64,000 nucleotides of DNA from Clostridia bacterium (GTDB lineage Bacteria; Bacillota; Clostridia; Christensenellales; Borkfalkiaceae), in the NCBI GenBank assembly GCA_900767885.1, contig CAAGAU010000014.1, positions 62,001 through 126,000 on the forward strand, in the 5' to 3' direction. Of this stretch, positions 51,049 through 60,200 are shown piece by piece. Position 1 is the first letter of the stretch. Each line of letters opens with the position of its first letter. Made by a program: the position numbers and the translations under genes. The notes under the pieces were generated by a model. The model ran no database searches. It was not told the origin of the DNA and saw only the letters and a program-made list of their open reading frames with translations.

Positions 51049-51501
51049 ACCGACTATTTCGTCGGGAACGTACTTGGATATGTCTTTATTAAAAGTTAAA
51101 AGTTCCCTTACTGCCGTGGAACTTACGCTGACGCTCGCTACGCTGCAAGGGACGTACAGAGTAACCATTTCGGGCATAAGTTCGGCATTTACGTAATTTA
51201 TGTCGTTTTCGTAATCGTAATCTCTGCCGTTACGCAAGCCGCGCACGTAATAAGTCGCGTTTTCTTTTTTCATAAGATCGACGAGTAAGCCGTCGTGATA
51301 AACAACTTTTACTCCGCGATATTTTTTGCAGACGGCGCTTAAAAATTCAAGTCTTTTCTCCACCGAAAACATCGCCTGCTTTTTTACGTTGATACACAGT
51401 GCGACGACGGTTTCGTCAAACAGGTCGGCACACTTTTTTATAATTTCTTCGTGTCCTTTCGTTACGGGGTCGAAAGTTCCCGCAAACACGCATTTTTTCA
51501 T
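51037..51501 (-). CDS. coaD: phosphopantetheine adenylyltransferase
   Basis: A 154-residue enzyme: CVFAGTFDPVTKGHEEIIKKCADLFD holds the GTFDP and TKGH nucleotidyl-transfer motifs, YVRGLRNGRDYDYENDINYVNAEL and VSSTAVREL follow. It makes dephospho-CoA. ATG 51501 is used; a TTG 6 bases earlier overlaps rsmD and is possible. Last gene of maf-mreB-queH-rsmD-coaD. Confidence 0.96.
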   Translation of the reverse strand: MKKCVFAGTFDPVTKGHEEIIKKCADLFDETVVALCINVKKQAMFSVEKRLEFLSAVCKKYRGVKVVYHDGLLVDLMKKENATYYVRGLRNGRDYDYENDINYVNAELMPEMVTLYVPCSVASVSVSSTAVRELLTFNKDISKYVPDEIVGLIQ

Positions 51502-51503
51502 AA

Positions 51504-52031
51504 TCAATCCCCCGAAGTATAAAAATCGAATTTGGCGACGCCGTATTTGCGGCTGTCGTGCAGTTTAAGTCCGACGGGGGGAGTTAACCCCTCGCCCGAG
51601 TGTTCGTAAATTAAAAGTCCGCCTTTTTTTAACAGATTTCTTTTTGCCACTATTTCAAGTGCGGCAAACGCATTTTCTTTATACGGTGGGTCAAGGAAAA
51701 TTATATCGTAAACGCCTGTCGACTTATTTAAAAAATCGTATGCGTCGGATTTTACGACCGTCGCTGTTTCGCCTATCGCCGTTAAATTGTCTTTTTCGAT
51801 TTTTACACTCTCGGCAGAACTGTCCACAAGCGTTACGGGGAACGCGCCGCGCGACAAAGCCTCTATACCGACCGCGCCCGTACCCGCAAATAAATCGAGA
51901 AATGAAAGCCCGCTTATATTGCCTAAAATATTAAAAAGTGCCTCTTTCGCTCTGTCGGAAGTGGGTCTTACGTCGTTACCCGAAAATTCTTTTAACTTTC
52001 TTCCGCCATGCTTACCTGATATAATTCTCAA
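51504..52031 (-). CDS. rsmD: 16S rRNA guanine(966)-N2 methyltransferase
   Basis: A 175-residue SAM methyltransferase: MRIISGKHGGRKLKEF, RPTSDRAKEALFNIL, LDLFAGTGAVGIEALSRGA and the target-base motif IIFLDPPYKENAF. RsmD methylates the ribosomal small subunit. It overlaps queH by 4 bases, and coaD follows; rsmD-coaD is the standard pair. Confidence 0.96.
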   Translation of the reverse strand: MRIISGKHGGRKLKEFSGNDVRPTSDRAKEALFNILGNISGLSFLDLFAGTGAVGIEALSRGAFPVTLVDSSAESVKIEKDNLTAIGETATVVKSDAYDFLNKSTGVYDIIFLDPPYKENAFAALEIVAKRNLLKKGGLLIYEHSGEGLTPPVGLKLHDSRKYGVAKFDFYTSGD

Positions 52032-52651
52032 TTCTCTTCACCCGTTATGTGCGCGTACTTGGAGTATATACAGCCGCAATAATTCTGCCTGTACAGTCCG
52101 TTTTCCTCGGCGAGTTTTACGCTGCGCAAAAAACCTCCGCGCTTTTTAAAGTCGCTCGGTAAAAACTCTACCCCGAAACTATCGCCAACCCGATCGCCTA
52201 TCTCGTTTATAAGCGTAGCGTTTTTGTGCGGAGATACGGTAAGCGTGGTACAAAAATAGCGATAATCGCCCTCTTTGGCAACTTTTGCGGTTTCGTTTAA
52301 ACGCAACTCAAAGCACTTTTCGCACCGTTCGCCTCCCTCGGGGGCTTTTTCGTAACCCTTTGCAACCTCAAAAAACTCGCTCGCTTTATACCTGCCGCCT
52401 ATAAACTTTATCTTATCGCCGTAGACTTCGCTTAAGTAACGTCTTTGTTCGTTAAGCCTCAGATTATATTCTTCGCTCTCGGTGATATTCGGGTTAAAGT
52501 AGAAAACCGTTATATCGAAGTTTTTAAACAGTCGCTCGATAACTGCGGTAGAACATGGCGCGCAACAACTATGCAATAAAAGCGTAGGTTTTTCGTCGCC
52601 GAATGTTTTTATTAAATTTTGCATTTCAAGATCGTAATTTACGGCGTTCAT
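52028..52651 (-). CDS. queH: epoxyqueuosine reductase QueH
   Basis: A 207-residue protein with LLLHSCCAPCSTAVIERL, ERCEKCFELRLNETAK and NYCGCIYSK cysteine motifs and TTLTVSPHKN, diagnostic of QueH (DUF208). It reduces epoxyqueuosine to queuosine in tRNA using an iron-sulphur cluster, as an alternative to QueG. Overlaps rsmD and follows mreB by one base. Confidence 0.95.
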   Translation of the reverse strand: MNAVNYDLEMQNLIKTFGDEKPTLLLHSCCAPCSTAVIERLFKNFDITVFYFNPNITESEEYNLRLNEQRRYLSEVYGDKIKFIGGRYKASEFFEVAKGYEKAPEGGERCEKCFELRLNETAKVAKEGDYRYFCTTLTVSPHKNATLINEIGDRVGDSFGVEFLPSDFKKRGGFLRSVKLAEENGLYRQNYCGCIYSKYAHITGEEN

Positions 52652-52652
52652 A

Positions 52653-53654
52653 TCAATCTATTTTTATCTTTTTAAGTAATTTTTCGTTGCCCGCGACAAT
52701 GCCTCCGCCGATGGCGTTTACCATTTCGGGATCTTCAAACACGTTAGCCTTAATAGCCATAGTATCGCGGAAATAGGAATCCAATCCGGCAAGACGGCTT
52801 GTGCCGCCCGCAAAATACACGCCCGAACGTCTGATTTCTGCCGAAACTTCCGCAGGGAGTTTTGCCATTACCATACCCGCTATTTCAAAAATTTTATCGA
52901 AAAACGCCTGTACGGGCATGCGCACGTCCTGCGCGCTTATCGACACCGAGCGCGGTTTACCGCTGGATAAATCTCTTCCGTTTACCACGGTACGCGTTAT
53001 ATCGCCGTCGATTAAACTCGCTATCTGCGTTTTTATACGCTCGGCGGTAAGCATACCTATACGCAGATTAAATAATTCCTCTACGTGGTTTATAATCATT
53101 GCGTCTATATTTCTTCCGCCCATATTTACGTTTACGCCCGATATCACGCCGTCAAGCGAAACTGCCGCAATATTCGTCGTGCCTCCCCCGACGTCTATTA
53201 TGAAACACGGATTGCTTTCCGACACGGGAATACCCAGTCCCAACGCGGTCAAAATGGGCGATTCTACGCAGGTTACGTTATAAACGCCGGCCGCGGCAAG
53301 AACTTTTTCGTATTTTTTAATTTCCGAGTTTTCAAGTCCGCACGGAACTGACAAAACCACCTTAGGGCGCAGACTCAATTTTCTTAAAGTTATTTTATTA
53401 AGAAAGTTTTCAAGCGTGAGAGTGGCATTTTTCACGTCGGCAATCTGCCCTTCCGCAACGGGGAAAACTATACGCGTCGTTTCGGCGGTCTTACCAATAA
53501 GTTTTTTTGCCTCCGCGCCGACGGCTTTAACGGTAGGCTTTTCACTCGCGGTAAGCGCGATAACGGTAGGTTCGGACAGTACGACACCCGCGCCAAGTTG
53601 ATATATAACTGTGTTTACCGAACCGAAATCTACGGCAATGATATTTTTGCTCAT
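52653..53654 (-). CDS. mreB: rod shape-determining actin MreB
   Basis: A 333-residue actin-fold protein: IIAVDFGSVNTVIYQLGAGVVLSEPTVIAL, the phosphate 2 motif FIIDVGGGTTNIAAVSLDG, NLRIGMLTAERIKTQIAS and the adenosine motif VYFAGGTSRLAGL. MreB filaments guide wall synthesis along the cell side. mreC and mreD, which usually follow, are absent; queH follows instead. The start overlaps the maf stop by 4 bases. Confidence 0.92.
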   Translation of the reverse strand: MSKNIIAVDFGSVNTVIYQLGAGVVLSEPTVIALTASEKPTVKAVGAEAKKLIGKTAETTRIVFPVAEGQIADVKNATLTLENFLNKITLRKLSLRPKVVLSVPCGLENSEIKKYEKVLAAAGVYNVTCVESPILTALGLGIPVSESNPCFIIDVGGGTTNIAAVSLDGVISGVNVNMGGRNIDAMIINHVEELFNLRIGMLTAERIKTQIASLIDGDITRTVVNGRDLSSGKPRSVSISAQDVRMPVQAFFDKIFEIAGMVMAKLPAEVSAEIRRSGVYFAGGTSRLAGLDSYFRDTMAIKANVFEDPEMVNAIGGGIVAGNEKLLKKIKID

Positions 53655-54217
53655 TTTAAAAACTCCTTAATCGTGTCGCTCAAAGCCTCTATCGGTAAAC
53701 CTATAACGTTATCGCGATAGCCGTCGCACTTTTTTACAAGCCCGAACCCGTCCTGTATGCCGTACGCGCCCGCTTTGCCTTTATATAACCCGCTTTTTAA
53801 ATACGCGGAAATAACCTCGTCGGTCAACTCGTTGAAAGTAACTTCCGACTCGACTTCGCCCGTTTCGCGCATACCGTCGGTAATCAGTGCATAACCGGTA
53901 ATTACCGTATGAGTTTTACCTGAAAAAAGGCGTAACATACGCTCGGCGTCCGCCTCGGAATCCGGCTTACCGAATATCTCGCCGTCAAGCGCGACTACGG
54001 TATCCGCACCGAGCACTACCGCGCCCGTGCCTTTTGCCGCCCTTGAATAAACGTCCTCACATTTTTCAACGGCGCATTTTACTGCGTACTTTGCGGGAGA
54101 AACGCCTTTTTCGGGGCGACTTTCTTTGTCGCTGGTTATAACTTCAAACTCAAAACCGCCATCTGAAAGCAGTTCTTTTCGTCTCGGCGAAGCACTCGCC
54201 AAAATTAACCTTTTCAT
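53651..54217 (-). CDS. maf: Maf-family nucleotide pyrophosphatase
   Basis: A 188-residue protein: LILASASPRRKELLSDGGF, the pyrophosphatase motif LGADTVVALDGEIFGKP, FSGKTHTVITGYAL and GKAGAYGIQDGFGL. Maf proteins hydrolyse non-canonical nucleotides such as dTTP or UTP variants and can slow septation. It is the first gene of the mreB operon, overlapping mreB by 4 bases. Confidence 0.95.
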   Translation of the reverse strand: MKRLILASASPRRKELLSDGGFEFEVITSDKESRPEKGVSPAKYAVKCAVEKCEDVYSRAAKGTGAVVLGADTVVALDGEIFGKPDSEADAERMLRLFSGKTHTVITGYALITDGMRETGEVESEVTFNELTDEVISAYLKSGLYKGKAGAYGIQDGFGLVKKCDGYRDNVIGLPIEALSDTIKEFLK

Positions 54218-54346
54218 ACGGATATATCATACCATAAAAAGTATTTTTTGTAAAGTATTATTTAAAAATATTAACATGCGTTTAAGCAGGACCGAAATAA
54301 TACGAAACAGCCGCCCGCAAAAAAGCGAACGGCCGATAAAAAGTTT

Positions 54347-55060
54347 TCAGTTTTGCGCAATAGTGGTTAAATAAGCGATAAACTCGGAATTGGTCGGCTT
54401 ATCGTTTACGGAAAAATTACCGCCGTAATACCTGTTTGCAACGTCGAATATTTTTCCTTTTATGCAAACCATTTCTATCGCGTTACGAATGTTTCTTTCT
54501 ACAGCCTTACTTGTCGTATGATAGTTTTCCGCAATTATCGGATACAGGCGCGTCGTGATTTTTAACAAGAGTTCGGGAGAGTTTAAACTGTACTTGACCG
54601 CGCTCAATAAAAAATTGTAACCTGCGAGATTGGCAAACAATCCGATCTTGGTAAAGAAATCGGCTATCTTCCTGAGGTTTGCGGACGTAGACTGCTTACG
54701 TATACATCCGTCTAACCGACATAAAAAATCTTCACAACAAAATCTTCCGTGGGATAAATCCCCGTCGAACATATCTTTGCAATGGTTCTTATAGATGATG
54801 GTATAAATACCTCCGCAATCGTAAATATCGACCTTCCCCACGTTAGCAGCGGCAAACGCAAACCTTAAAATAACTTTTTCGGTTACGCCGCTGCCGTCTG
54901 CCTGAACGATTACGAAATCTTTACAGGTTATCATATCGCTGCAAGCAATATCGTTATCCGCACGCGTTACGTCAACTCTGCCCGAAAGGCAGTTGGTGAA
55001 TTTTACTTCCTTGGCAAACTTTTCGCGTGCCTCGCCGTTTGCCATAATTAAACCATACAT
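54347..55060 (-). CDS. orphan Spo0A C-domain protein without a receiver phosphorylation site
   Basis: A 237-residue protein. Residues about 150-237 match the Spo0A DNA-binding effector domain: LYPIIAENYHTTSKAVERNIRNAIEMVCIKG is the helix-turn-helix with conserved ER-IR-AI, and KPTNSEFIAYL is the family end. The front about 100 residues (YGLIMANGEAREK..., FVIVQADGSGVTEK, VGKVDIYDCGG) are weakly receiver-like but lack the acidic pocket and the phospho-Asp in a DxxMP context, and have many cysteines. ATG 55060 follows GGGGAGGG. Regulation must be by another route. True Spo0A is not in the window. Confidence 0.78.
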   Translation of the reverse strand: MYGLIMANGEAREKFAKEVKFTNCLSGRVDVTRADNDIACSDMITCKDFVIVQADGSGVTEKVILRFAFAAANVGKVDIYDCGGIYTIIYKNHCKDMFDGDLSHGRFCCEDFLCRLDGCIRKQSTSANLRKIADFFTKIGLFANLAGYNFLLSAVKYSLNSPELLLKITTRLYPIIAENYHTTSKAVERNIRNAIEMVCIKGKIFDVANRYYGGNFSVNDKPTNSEFIAYLTTIAQN

Positions 55061-55361
55061 TTTAAATACCCTCCCCGAATCGTTTTGCGAATCGTATTGG
55101 CAATATTTTACAATAATTACTTTCATTTGTCAATTATTTTTTAGTAAATTTTTACAATTTGTGATAAATTTATTAAATTTTTTCAGATAAAGAACACCGA
55201 TAGTAATGATTTTGTAAAAATATAATTATTTACGGTTACTTTAAAAAGAAATTTTACTATATGCAAAAAGGCACACTCGTTCATACGACAAAAATTGACA
55301 AAAAACCGACTATCGCACTTTAAAACGATAGTCGGTTTTAATCGTTTGCTATTTTGAAAAT
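55061..55361. other. AT-rich intergenic region
   Basis: About 300 bases with no gene. It contains the terminator at 55302-55341 and, nearer the Spo0A-type gene, weak TTTGTCAA-like matches to an 0A box that could be chance in AT-rich DNA. Nothing else is visible. Confidence 0.5.
55302..55341 (-). terminator. terminator of the TerB-like gene
   Basis: On the minus strand AAAACCGACTATCG and CGATAGTCGGTTTT pair around a 10-base loop and are followed by a T run. Confidence 0.85.
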
Positions 55362-55820
55362 TTATTTTGCGGAGGCAAGACGGCGCAGATACATACGCTC
55401 TTTAAGCGAAATCTTTCCGTCTATCGAAACGGCGCACATGCAAAGCGCGAACAAGTCGCGACGAACGTCCTCGCCGAGCATAGCAAAAATCTGTTCCATT
55501 TCCTCGGTGCACTCCTTTACCGCCTGCCTGCCCTTTTGCCCCTTTCCGAAAGCGGCTTTTACAGAGGCATAATCGAAATCTTCGCCGAATATACGTAGCA
55601 GCGACGGATAAATAAGCAGATACTCCATTTCGTTTACACTTCCATCACACACAACCGATCCTATCAAAAACGCGGCAAGCACGTTTACGGGGTCAACGCC
55701 CGATATATCGAGTTTATGCAACTCCGCTATAACCTTTACGGACTTTTCGGCAAGTAACGCCGCTCTTTCCAAAGCCGAGGTCTTTTCAAACCTTTTACAT
55801 AATTTAAGAAATTCAAACAT
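55362..55820 (-). CDS. TerB-like (tellurite resistance domain) protein
   Basis: A 152-residue all-helical protein with two repeats of the TerB pattern: LAAFLIGSVVCDGSVNEMEYLLIYPSLL and LFALCMCAVSIDGKISLKERMYLRRLA, each a helix, an acidic D-G turn and a second helix. TerB domains bind divalent metal ions and are found in stress-related operons; the role here is not clear. It has its own terminator and is about 65 bases after the ABC permease gene, in the same direction. Confidence 0.7.
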   Translation of the reverse strand: MFEFLKLCKRFEKTSALERAALLAEKSVKVIAELHKLDISGVDPVNVLAAFLIGSVVCDGSVNEMEYLLIYPSLLRIFGEDFDYASVKAAFGKGQKGRQAVKECTEEMEQIFAMLGEDVRRDLFALCMCAVSIDGKISLKERMYLRRLASAK

Positions 55821-55843
55821 ATATTTTCCTCGCGTTTTTTTGC

Positions 55844-55873
55844 CGCCGACAACCCTTTAGCGGGTTGTCGGCG
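55844..55873. other. inverted repeat between permease and TerB-like genes
   Basis: CGCCGACAACCC and GGGTTGTCGGCG are 12-base perfect arms around TTTAGC. On the minus strand no T run follows, so a terminator is uncertain; it may be an attenuator or processing hairpin. Confidence 0.5.
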
Positions 55874-55885
55874 AATATTTTTATT

Positions 55886-57562
55886 TTAAAGGGGTAAATC
55901 CTTTTTAATGAATTTACGCGCACCGAGAACGTATCCGACTATACCCATTACGAGCAATATCGCAAACTTCCAGATAAACACGCCTGTTTTATCTATTATC
56001 GATATTACGTCGAACAATGTTATTATGGTAGCGTAGTTGAAGTAATTGAGTGCGTCGAGCCTTACAACGGACGGTATGGTCTGCGTACCGAACAAACCGA
56101 GCATTGCCGCAACGAGCGCGAATATGCTCAATCCGCCGCCGATTGCCATAGCCAACTTACTCCTGTCAAAGTAACACGACGTAAAGAAGCAGAGTCCCGA
56201 CAACGCGAATAAAACGAGGAACGCGCCGAGGTTGAGCAGCAAGAAGTTACCGTAAGTCAACTGAATACTTGCATTATCCGCCCTGACTATCGCAAGACAT
56301 ACGCAACCGGTTGCCGTGGTAAGACAGAACATTGCAAACAGCGAACCTATAAGATACAAAGCCTGAGTAAACACTACGCTTTCACGCTTGGTAGAAGTCG
56401 ACAAAACGTAAGCCATCGAACCTCTGTCAACCTGACCTGCAATAAGGTTGTTGGATGCCATTATCATATATATTATTGGTAATAACAAACCGGCAAGCTT
56501 ATAGAATATAGAACCGACGATAAGACTGTACAAATCAAGTTCGCCGACTTCCTTTATAGCACCGGCTACTTCTTCGGGCAAAGCGGCAAGCAAACTGCTT
56601 GCAACTTCGGTATACAGATTTTCGTTGGCCTCTTCCGGAGTTTTACCGAGTTCGTTTACCTCGTAATCGTACCTGTTACGGTAAGTTATAACCGCTTCGC
56701 GGGAAATTCTGTCTATCTGCGCATAATCATAACCAAACGAATCGTATTTCGCCTCGTCCACACCGTAACTCGACAAAGCATCCAAAAGTGCGTTTTTAGC
56801 GGTATCGGTAGTCATATTCGCCGCCAGAAATTTAGTGGAATAAACTTCCGCGCGCGCATCTATATCATTGTATCTGCTTTGAAGATAATTGTTAATCACA
56901 CCTTCGTTACTTTCGAGTTTTTCACCGAGTATAGCGGTAAGCATCGAAGCAAGATATTCGTTATCGACGTAAGCCGACGGCGTAAATTTTTTATCGTTAG
57001 CGGCAATAACGTCGGTATACAATTTAAAATCTTCCGCATCCGGAGATATTGCAAACAACGTTACGCCGACCGCCTCTTTAACTGCGGCAGAATCGGCGGT
57101 TATAGGCTTGTAACCCACTTCGTTTTCGTGAGCCTTTTTATCCGCCGCAATAACGTCGGCGGCTATTTCCTGTTGCAATTTTTCCGCAGCGTTTTCCCCT
57201 GCGGCGGGCGCAACCTGCGCCAAAGTTTTTTGTGCGGCAACAGTCTTATCCATACCGCTTGCTATAAATTCTCTTGTAAACACGTCGGGGGCGGTCTTTG
57301 AAAGTTCATCTGCAAAGAGTTGGTCGTAGCGCTTTAAGTATTTGGAATCGAAACCGTAATAATTAAGTCCGCGAGTTTCAAAAGACGCCTCTATTTCCTG
57401 CTGAATAATAGTATCTTGTATGGCGTTTTTGGTTTCGCCAAGGTTACCGCTTCCGCTTATAAGCATAACGCATGATAACATAAAGCAAACCGCAAAAGTG
57501 ATTATTGCCCACATAGTTCCGTTTGCTTTGCACGATTGTTTGAATAATGCTTTACTGAACAT
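55886..57562 (-). CDS. ABC transporter permease, ABC-2 type
   Basis: A 558-residue protein: one N-terminal membrane helix (MWAIITFAVCFMLSCVMLISG), a large extracytoplasmic domain of about 310 residues (helical, acidic), then about five membrane helices (LLLPIIYMIMASNNLIAG, QALYLIGSLFAMFCLTTATGC, and others) and a C terminus GYVLGARKFIKKDLPL. This is the layout of ABC-2 exporters such as bacitracin- or drug-resistance permeases. It overlaps the second ATPase gene by 11 bases. Substrate unknown. Confidence 0.85.
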   Translation of the reverse strand: MFSKALFKQSCKANGTMWAIITFAVCFMLSCVMLISGSGNLGETKNAIQDTIIQQEIEASFETRGLNYYGFDSKYLKRYDQLFADELSKTAPDVFTREFIASGMDKTVAAQKTLAQVAPAAGENAAEKLQQEIAADVIAADKKAHENEVGYKPITADSAAVKEAVGVTLFAISPDAEDFKLYTDVIAANDKKFTPSAYVDNEYLASMLTAILGEKLESNEGVINNYLQSRYNDIDARAEVYSTKFLAANMTTDTAKNALLDALSSYGVDEAKYDSFGYDYAQIDRISREAVITYRNRYDYEVNELGKTPEEANENLYTEVASSLLAALPEEVAGAIKEVGELDLYSLIVGSIFYKLAGLLLPIIYMIMASNNLIAGQVDRGSMAYVLSTSTKRESVVFTQALYLIGSLFAMFCLTTATGCVCLAIVRADNASIQLTYGNFLLLNLGAFLVLFALSGLCFFTSCYFDRSKLAMAIGGGLSIFALVAAMLGLFGTQTIPSVVRLDALNYFNYATIITLFDVISIIDKTGVFIWKFAILLVMGIVGYVLGARKFIKKDLPL

Positions 57563-58472
57563 TGTTTTTTATCTCCTTTTCTTTTCTTTCAAACAAAATA
57601 TTTTTAAAATGCTTTTCGAGCGTGTACGGCAACTCGGAAATAAACTTTACGTTATAACCTTTAAGCGCGCCGAGCAATTCGCCCGTTTGTTCCACGTTTA
57701 TTTTTATTGTAACCTGATTGTATTCCGGTTGCAAACGCGTAATTTCGTAGCCTTTCTTTTTAAAGCTTTCGTAATCCGCGGGATTCGTAAACTCTATTTT
57801 AAAGTCTTTTACACGACGATTACGAATTTCGTTCATATCGGCAACATCAACGATTTTACCGCTGTCTATAAGCGCGACGCGATCGCAGGTCGTTTCGAGT
57901 TCCTCAAACAAGTGGCTGCTCATAAAAATCGTCTTTCCCTTTTCGTGTTCTTTCTTTATTATATCGAGAAAGGTAACGCGCATCAAAGGATCGAGTCCGG
58001 TGGTAGGCTCGTCGAGAATTATTATCGGCGCGTCGTTCATAAGCGCGGCAACGAGCGCGGTCTTTTGCTTCATACCCTTACTCATCCGCTTTAAGTTTGC
58101 GCGGGGATCGAGTTGCAACCGCTCTATGAGTTCGTTTGCATAACTCATATCTTTAAGTCCGTAAAATTCAGCCTGACACTTTAAAAAATCTATGCCCGTC
58201 GGCAAATCGGGAAAAGCGATTTCGCCCGGTACGTAGCCCACCCATTTTGCAATCTCGCTCGAGTTTTCCCACGAGGAAAGCCCGTTTACCTTAACACTGC
58301 CGGACGTAGGTCTGACATATCCGAGAATGTTTCGTATAGTCGTGGTCTTACCGCTGCCGTTAGTTCCTACAAAACCCACCATCTCGCCTTGGTTAATGGT
58401 AAGATTCACGCCGAAAATTCCTCTGCCGCAGCCATAATCTTTGGTTAAATTTTCTATTTCGATAACGCTCAT
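57552..58472 (-). CDS. ABC transporter ATP-binding protein (second copy)
   Basis: A 306-residue ATPase with Walker A GTNGSGKTTTIRN, signature RMSKGMKQKTALVAAL (LSGGQ variant), Walker B IIILDEPTTGLDPLM and the switch region SSHLFEELE. A C-terminal extension of about 90 residues resembles exporters of the BcrA type. It overlaps the preceding ATPase gene by 4 bases. The two ATPases share the start MSVIE--LTKDYG-GRG and much DNA sequence, so they are a recent duplicate. Both very likely work with the same permease. Confidence 0.93.
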   Translation of the reverse strand: MSVIEIENLTKDYGCGRGIFGVNLTINQGEMVGFVGTNGSGKTTTIRNILGYVRPTSGSVKVNGLSSWENSSEIAKWVGYVPGEIAFPDLPTGIDFLKCQAEFYGLKDMSYANELIERLQLDPRANLKRMSKGMKQKTALVAALMNDAPIIILDEPTTGLDPLMRVTFLDIIKKEHEKGKTIFMSSHLFEELETTCDRVALIDSGKIVDVADMNEIRNRRVKDFKIEFTNPADYESFKKKGYEITRLQPEYNQVTIKINVEQTGELLGALKGYNVKFISELPYTLEKHFKNILFERKEKEIKNNVQ

Positions 58473-59404
58473 TTCAACGCTCCTCCGAAATCCTTTTCTT
58501 CTTTATAGAACTTCATAAAATAATCTTCGAGCGACTCTCTGCGGTTTGAAAACCCGGTCGCACCGAGGTCGGAAGCAAGCGCGATAACCGCGTTGAGGTC
58601 TCCGTCCTCAAACGAAACGTCGACAACGTTACCTTCTTCCGTTTTTTCAACCGAGAACGTTTTAAGTTTTTTGCCGCTCTCGATAAACTTTATCTCAGAC
58701 TGCTCGTCCTTAAAGCCTATCGAATAATATTTAAGGGCGGCATGCTTTAAATCGTCCGCTATAAACTCGCTGACTATTTTTCCGTCTTTAATTATCGCTA
58801 TGCGATCGCACGTCGAGTCGATTTCGGAAAATATATGGCTTGATAACAATATGGTTTTACCGCGTTCTTTTTCCTCGTGAATAAACCTTATAAAGTTTTC
58901 CTGCATAACGGGGTCAAGTCCGCTCGTCGGCTCGTCTAAAATAAGCACCTCGGGGTCGCTCATAAATGCGGTAACGACCGCAAGTTTTCGCTTTACACCC
59001 AAACTCATCCGTTTTGTTTCGCCGCGCAGTTCCGCGTCCGCCAACTCGAAAATTTCGAGCAGTTCGTTCAGCCGCGCTTTATTTTCGATTTTTTGCATCG
59101 ACTGCATCATTCTGATGAATTCCCAACCCGTTAGACCTTGCGGCAACGCTATTTCGCCCGGAATGTAACCTACCTTTGAAAGCACTTCGTAATACTTTTC
59201 AAATGTGGGCTTGCCGAAAATATACGTTTCGCCGCTGTCGGGCTTGGAAAAACCCATTAAATGACGAATCGTAGTCGATTTACCTGCTCCGTTCGGACCT
59301 AAAAAGCCGAAAACTTCGCCCTTGTTTACCGAAAGACTTACGTTGAAAACTCCCCTGCCGGAGCCATAATCTTTGGTTAAATCTTTAACTTCGATAACGC
59401 TCAT
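58469..59404 (-). CDS. ABC transporter ATP-binding protein (first copy)
   Basis: A 311-residue ATPase: Walker A GPNGAGKSTTIRHLMGF, signature RMSLGVKRKLAVVTAF, Walker B VLILDEPTSGLDPVM, SSHIFSEIDS, and a C-terminal domain ending SNRRESLEDYFMKFY. It is the first gene of the three-gene exporter and is divergent from a TetR regulator. Like its twin it belongs to the drug/bacitracin export class; the pair may form a heterodimer on the permease. Confidence 0.93.
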   Translation of the reverse strand: MSVIEVKDLTKDYGSGRGVFNVSLSVNKGEVFGFLGPNGAGKSTTIRHLMGFSKPDSGETYIFGKPTFEKYYEVLSKVGYIPGEIALPQGLTGWEFIRMMQSMQKIENKARLNELLEIFELADAELRGETKRMSLGVKRKLAVVTAFMSDPEVLILDEPTSGLDPVMQENFIRFIHEEKERGKTILLSSHIFSEIDSTCDRIAIIKDGKIVSEFIADDLKHAALKYYSIGFKDEQSEIKFIESGKKLKTFSVEKTEEGNVVDVSFEDGDLNAVIALASDLGATGFSNRRESLEDYFMKFYKEEKDFGGALK

Positions 59405-59577
59405 GATTTTATTCCTTTTTTTAATTTGACTTTTTAACGATTTTCAGATATAATTTACTCGTATCCACAACCGAATTCCCCCATATTTTATTAAATTATT
59501 TTCAAAAAGTTAAGTACAATAAAAGCGTCGGCGTTTAAATATCGACACTGTGCGATTTTTTGTTGAAAGGAGGCTTA

Positions 59578-60156
59578 ATGAAAGCGCAAAACTTAAATAA
59601 TTCATCGGTAAAAACGCGTAAACTTATCCGCGCGACCTTTGCGGAGATGCTGAGCGAAAAACGAGAAATAAGCAAAATTTCGGTAACGGAACTTACCAGG
59701 CGCGCCGACATTAACCGAGGGACTTTTTATTCGCATTACGACGATATTTATTCCGTTGCGGAAGATTATGAAAACGACCTTATAGAAAAGTTCTTTGACA
59801 ATTCAAGATTGCTGGCGTCGTCGGACTTTGAAAAATTTATAAACTCTTTCTTTTCTTATATAAAGGAAAACGACGAAAACTATAAAATGCTTTGTCGTTC
59901 CGACGAAATGCTGTTCGCCGTTAAACGACTCGCCCTGCTCTCGTCCAATAAATGTCTCGAACTTTGTTTGAACGACAGGCGACTTAAAAATCGCGACTTC
60001 CTCGAATTGGACATTACGATTTTTATAGAAGGGCTTTTAATGGAATACGTAAAGTATTGCCGCGGGCAATCGGCGGTAACGCCCGATCAACTTAAGGAAT
60101 ACACTCTGAGTTGGTTTAAAAAATTTTCCGAATACCGTTTCGGCAACCGTGAATAA
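59578..60156 (+). CDS. TetR family regulator of the ABC exporter
   Basis: A 192-residue regulator. The N-terminal helix-turn-helix is KISVTELTRRADINRGTFYSHYDDIYSVAEDY; the rest is helical ligand-binding domain. ATG 59578 has AAGGAGG at an ideal distance; an upstream frame start is less likely. Divergent from the exporter genes across 170 bases, so it probably represses them and its own gene in response to a toxic compound. Confidence 0.9.
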   Translation: MKAQNLNNSSVKTRKLIRATFAEMLSEKREISKISVTELTRRADINRGTFYSHYDDIYSVAEDYENDLIEKFFDNSRLLASSDFEKFINSFFSYIKENDENYKMLCRSDEMLFAVKRLALLSSNKCLELCLNDRRLKNRDFLELDITIFIEGLLMEYVKYCRGQSAVTPDQLKEYTLSWFKKFSEYRFGNRE

Positions 60157-60200
60157 TAGGGATTGAGCCAGTTTACGCGCGGTTGAATAAAACACCATAA

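Noticed and set aside
55120..55140. TTTGTCAAT resembling an 0A box upstream of the Spo0A-type gene
   Set aside because: Matches incompletely and lies in AT-rich DNA where chance hits are common.
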